Shown: one piece after another, positions 7,205-8,656 of the stretch
How positions within the stretch are numbered: the first letter of the stretch is position 1
Layout: the number at the start of each line of letters is the position of its first letter
Source of the DNA: Flavobacteriaceae bacterium
GTDB lineage: Bacteria; Bacteroidota; Bacteroidia; Flavobacteriales; Flavobacteriaceae
Direction: 5' to 3'
Assembly: GCA_021647405.1 (NCBI GenBank)
Contig: JAKIUU010000049.1
Span: 1-8,656, forward strand
Length of the DNA: 8,656 nt
The notes under the pieces: generated by a model
Told to the model about the DNA's origin: nothing
The model's database searches: none
What the model saw: only the letters and a program-made list of their open reading frames with translations
Position numbers and translations under genes: made by a program

Positions 7205-7285
7205 AAGTTGTCATTCTGTCCCGATAATTATCGAGATTTCCTCTTAAGATGTCATTGCGAGCCTGAAAGGCGTGGCAATCTTACA
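7205..7285. repeat. REP-like palindromic intergenic repeat after ndk
   Basis: There are two units, each beginning with GTCATT (7210 and 7251). The first contains the perfect palindrome CGATAATTATCG (7222-7233). The second folds as a long imperfect hairpin: TAAGAT (7245-7250) with ATCTTA (7278-7283), ATTGC (7254-7258) with GCAAT (7275-7279), and GCCT-GAA-AGGC at the tip (7261-7271). The motifs GTCATTGCGAG and GTGGCAATCT resemble dispersed repeats I recall from Bacteroidetes and other genomes; copy number here is unverified. It may also serve as the ndk terminator, although no T run follows. Confidence 0.55.
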
Positions 7286-7313
7286 AAACCTATTACATTT
7301 AATAACTAAACCA

Positions 7314-7338
7314 CTATGGACTACAAGTCCATAGGTTC
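7314..7338 (-). repeat. IS right-end hairpin (IP-R)
   Basis: A perfect 9-bp stem CTATGGACT (7314-7322) with AGTCCATAG (7326-7334) and a 3-nt loop. It lies about 20 nt beyond the tnpA stop, where the transposase-recognised right-end hairpin of IS200-type elements is expected. Confidence 0.75.
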
Positions 7339-7358
7339 AATAAAAAAGAATGAAATTC

Positions 7359-7793
7359 TTATTCCAATATAATATTATCATTATCCAAATTAGAGGGGTC
7401 ACGATGATGCTCAAGATAATCTTGAACCATCTTGTCCGTTATATTTCCCGTACTCCAAACTCCATAACCAATTGCCCAAAAATGTCTACCCCAATATCTC
7501 TTACTCAGTTCTGGAAATTCTTCTTGAAGACGTCGAGACGTTCTACCTTTCAATTGCTTTACAATATCACTAATCTTTTGAGAAGGACGATATTCAATGT
7601 GAATATGAACGTGATCTTTACTAATAACTCCTGTAAGAATTCGAATATCTTCAGAATCACAAATTTGTTTTACCAAATCTCGACATCGTATTTGAACATC
7701 TCCTTTGAGAACTTTAAAACGATACTTTGTAACCCAAACTATATGAACTGTAAGCCAAGATACTGTATGTCCCATTCGCCTGTGTTCTTTCAT
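7359..7793 (-). CDS. tnpA: IS200/IS605-family Y1 transposase TnpA
   Basis: This is a 144-residue HUH-superfamily Y1 transposase that cuts and rejoins single-stranded DNA at hairpin ends. The N-terminal strand TVHIVWVTKYRFKVL is typical of the family. The HUH metal motif is HVH at residues 61-63 in KDHVHIHIE. YWGRHFWAIGYGVWS follows, and the nucleophilic tyrosine is Tyr126 in ITDKMVQDYLEHH. The size fits the roughly 150-residue family and the frame is intact. An ATG at 7793 or one at 7775 (MGHTVSW) could start it; a -7 box ending at 7798 would make a start at 7793 nearly leaderless, so 7775 is a serious alternative. RAYT (REP-associated) transposases are related but usually longer; this one looks like the IS200 type. 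Confidence 0.93.
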   Translation of the reverse strand: MKEHRRMGHTVSWLTVHIVWVTKYRFKVLKGDVQIRCRDLVKQICDSEDIRILTGVISKDHVHIHIEYRPSQKISDIVKQLKGRTSRRLQEEFPELSKRYWGRHFWAIGYGVWSTGNITDKMVQDYLEHHRDPSNLDNDNIILE

Positions 7794-7797
7794 TATA

Positions 7798-7805
7798 CAA
7801 AGATA
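7798..7805 (-). promoter_or_regulatory. -7 box for tnpA
   Basis: The minus strand reads TATCTTTG, an exact TAnnTTTG match, inside the element between the left-end hairpin and tnpA. Its last base is 4 nt before the ATG at 7793, so the transcript would start about on that codon or be used from the ATG at 7775. Confidence 0.5.
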
Positions 7806-7827
7806 CAAAAGTGGGTAGCAACTGAAA

Positions 7828-7852
7828 GTCTTGCACTAAAGTGCATAGTTTC
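7828..7852 (-). repeat. IS left-end hairpin (IP-L)
   Basis: The core stem TGCAC (7832-7836) with GTGCA (7841-7845) has a TAAA loop and is flanked by looser complementarity (CTGAAA at 7822-7827 against TTTCAA at 7849-7854). Read on the minus strand, it matches the right-end hairpin at 18 of 22 aligned positions with one gap. In IS200 a left-end hairpin like this also blocks read-through transcription from outside. Confidence 0.65.
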
Positions 7853-7859
7853 AACTAAC

Positions 7860-8085
7860 GATTGTGACCAATGAAACCTGTACTTTAATTTAGTATTGTA
7901 CGAGCGTGACCCTCGCACCAGCAAGGGGTTGGCTTTTCAGAGCTTGTGTACAACGGTGAGTATATGAAAAGTAGCAGGATAAAAAGTACTATCTTTTTAG
8001 TTAAATACAAAGATAGCAGAAAAGAACTAACCTTTAAATTTAGCTCTTAACTGCTATTTTTTATATACATGGTTAGCAAAAGTGT
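7860..8085. other. Non-coding stretch rich in inverted repeats between the IS and the lipoprotein gene
   Basis: No credible ORF is visible on either strand. It contains GTACGAG (7898-7904) facing CTCGCAC (7912-7918), a 6-of-7 bp hairpin. GC-richer sequence from about 7900 to 7965 differs in composition from the neighbouring AT-rich DNA. After that comes a pair of overlapping hairpins (listed separately). The minus strand also has an exact -7-type box TATCTTTG (plus CAAAGATA, 8008-8015). From memory, similar stretches recur beside accessory genes in Flavobacteriaceae; that is unverified. Confidence 0.4.
7989..8062 (+). terminator. Two competing hairpins, the second ending in a T run
   Basis: Hairpin A pairs CTATCTTT (7989-7996) perfectly with AAAGATAG (8009-8016) across a 12-nt loop. 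Hairpin B pairs 8009-8030 with 8040-8061. Its inner 16 nt match at 13 positions, extended by AAAGAT against ATTTTT, and on the plus strand it is followed by TTTTTT (8057-8062). Both use 8009-8016, so they cannot form together. B resembles a rightward terminator and may also end leftward transcription of the lipoprotein gene that stops at 8086. Confidence 0.4.
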
Positions 8086-8493
8086 TTAGTCACAATTACC
8101 ATTGCAATCTTCGGCATTTTGATAGTCTTGTTCTGTTATGAAATGTTGATAATTTACATCTCCACTACAGATATAACAATTACTACCAGTTGCTCCGCCA
8201 TAAACCATAAATCTTTCGTTGTTGAAAACTACCCTGACAGAATCAACACCATTTCTTAATGAATAGAAACTCATAAGTGTATTATCATCTAGCCCTGTGA
8301 TTCTTGTTACTTTAAAGCTCGAATTAGGGTTAATATTTATTGGTTCAGCTCTTTGCATACCTTTAAACCCTAAAACCTTAACATTTTTATCCGTTTGATT
8401 AAATATTGTAAAGACAATATCATCACTAGCTTGGTCAACGCATGATTGTGTTAACACACTTAGTAGTATTATTAAATAAAATATTTTTTTCAT
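8086..8493 (-). CDS. Small lipoprotein of unknown function with four C-terminal cysteines
   Basis: I do not recognise this 135-residue protein. It has a clear lipoprotein signal: MKK, a hydrophobic stretch (about 4-15) and the lipobox LTQSC with Cys18. The mature part looks like a small beta-rich domain: alternating strands around VFTIFNQTDKNVKVLGF (27-43), SSFKVTRI (58-65) and SVRVVFNNERFMVYGG (85-100). It ends with CYIC (Cys106, Cys109) and CNGNC (Cys130, Cys134). The CxxC and CxxxC pairs suggest disulfides or metal binding in the periplasm or at the surface. The ATG at 8493 is preceded by an A-rich leader. It lies in the accessory part of the window next to the IS and a short upstream ORF, so it may be recently acquired or strain-specific. 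Confidence 0.7.
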   Translation of the reverse strand: MKKIFYLIILLSVLTQSCVDQASDDIVFTIFNQTDKNVKVLGFKGMQRAEPININPNSSFKVTRITGLDDNTLMSFYSLRNGVDSVRVVFNNERFMVYGGATGSNCYICSGDVNYQHFITEQDYQNAEDCNGNCD

Positions 8494-8498
8494 AATTT

Positions 8499-8576
8499 CT
8501 AATTTTTATCTGTATTCTCTAAATAAATAAAGACCGTTGCATAATCACCTATTTCTTTTTTCGGTTCTATTTTCAT
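8499..8576 (-). CDS. Short ORF (25 codons) directly upstream of the lipoprotein gene
   Basis: An ATG at 8574-8576, preceded by six A residues, opens a 25-codon frame that ends MKIEP...LENTDKN and stops 5 nt before the lipoprotein ATG. The same frame is closed upstream by a TGA (8586-8588). Before that TGA, another ATG (8643-8645) opens a very basic 19-residue frame (MNRKNRRLG...). Possibilities are a coupled leader peptide, a remnant of a larger gene with a nonsense codon, or chance. Its end (VFIYLENTDKN) resembles VFTIFNQTDKN in the neighbouring lipoprotein. No function is proposed. Confidence 0.25.
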   Translation of the reverse strand: MKIEPKKEIGDYATVFIYLENTDKN

Positions 8577-8656
8577 TTTTTCAATTCAAATTTTATGATT
8601 TTTTTTAGATTTTATAATGCCTAGTCTTCTGTTTTTTCGGTTCATTTTCCTTAATT

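Larger units (their letters stand above)
7314..7852 (-). mobile_element. IS200-group insertion sequence (IS200/IS605 family), single tnpA
   Basis: A single Y1 transposase gene read leftward is flanked by two related stem-loops: the right-end hairpin at 7314-7338 and the left-end hairpin at 7828-7852. IS200/IS605 elements have subterminal hairpins instead of terminal inverted repeats, make no target duplication and excise as single-stranded DNA. No tnpB is present, so this is the IS200 type. The limits given are the outer edges of the hairpins. The true tips probably lie up to about 20-30 nt further out and cannot be fixed without an empty site. The transposase is intact, so the element may be active. 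Confidence 0.8.

Noticed and set aside
7350..7874. A 174-codon rightward open frame across the transposase region
   Set aside because: It lies almost wholly opposite tnpA, which has clear HUH and tyrosine motifs. The rightward translation shows no domain and runs across the IS left-end hairpin. It is a shadow frame.
7882..7901. attC-like or integron cassette site around the GTAC repeats and TGTACAACG (near 7950)
   Set aside because: The segments do not fit the RYYYAAC/GTTRRRY core pair, and no integrase is present. The pairing between the GTAC repeats is only 4 bp.
1..8656. CRISPR array, tRNA, rRNA, or phage or defence operon
   Set aside because: No regularly spaced direct repeats, cloverleaf-like segments, rRNA-like stretches or recognisable defence genes were found on reading both strands. 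The accessory tail holds only an IS, repeats and a small lipoprotein gene.

Overview
The window looks like chromosomal DNA of a Flavobacteriaceae-type Bacteroidetes. The evidence is low-GC coding sequence, A-rich leaders without clear Shine-Dalgarno sites, several matches to the Bacteroidetes -7 promoter box TAnnTTTG, a gldI-like gliding-motility gene beside a DHH phosphoesterase gene, and many lipoproteins. Most of the window (1-7202) is ordinary housekeeping sequence. The last 1.4 kb is accessory and contains an insertion sequence.

Layout. The 5' part of cysS (leftward) leaves the window at position 1 and is divergent from an L-Ala-D/L-Glu (dipeptide) epimerase of the enolase superfamily. 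A MeaB/ArgK-type GTPase follows in the same direction, with a -7 box and a 12-bp palindrome just after the epimerase stop. A strong bidirectional hairpin terminator separates it from a converging three-gene leftward operon: nrnA-like DHH phosphoesterase, gldI-like FKBP lipoprotein, and a two-domain cyclophilin-FKBP lipoprotein. The genes in this operon are 2 and 7 nt apart. Divergent from nrnA is a PhoD-like phosphatase lipoprotein, followed by ndk with its own promoter.

After ndk comes a palindromic REP-like intergenic repeat, then a single-gene IS200-group insertion sequence (leftward tnpA). Its two end hairpins are related to each other and show one compensatory base-pair swap. Beyond it lies about 200 nt of non-coding, inverted-repeat-rich DNA with two mutually exclusive hairpins. 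Then come a small leftward lipoprotein gene of unknown function and, at the edge, a 25-codon ORF that may be a leader peptide or a gene remnant.

How the genes work together. The nrnA-gldI-PPIase operon pairs a cytoplasmic nano-RNA/pAp phosphatase with two envelope folding lipoproteins; the latter two plausibly act on exported proteins, including gliding/type IX machinery. The epimerase (murein peptide salvage), MeaB (B12-dependent mutase maintenance), PhoD and Ndk are independent metabolic functions. I found no CRISPR array, tRNA, rRNA or convincing new defence or other multi-gene system. The most unusual items are small: the covarying IS ends, the promoter-overlapping palindrome before meaB, the near-leaderless nrnA promoter, and the alternative hairpins beside the small lipoprotein gene.
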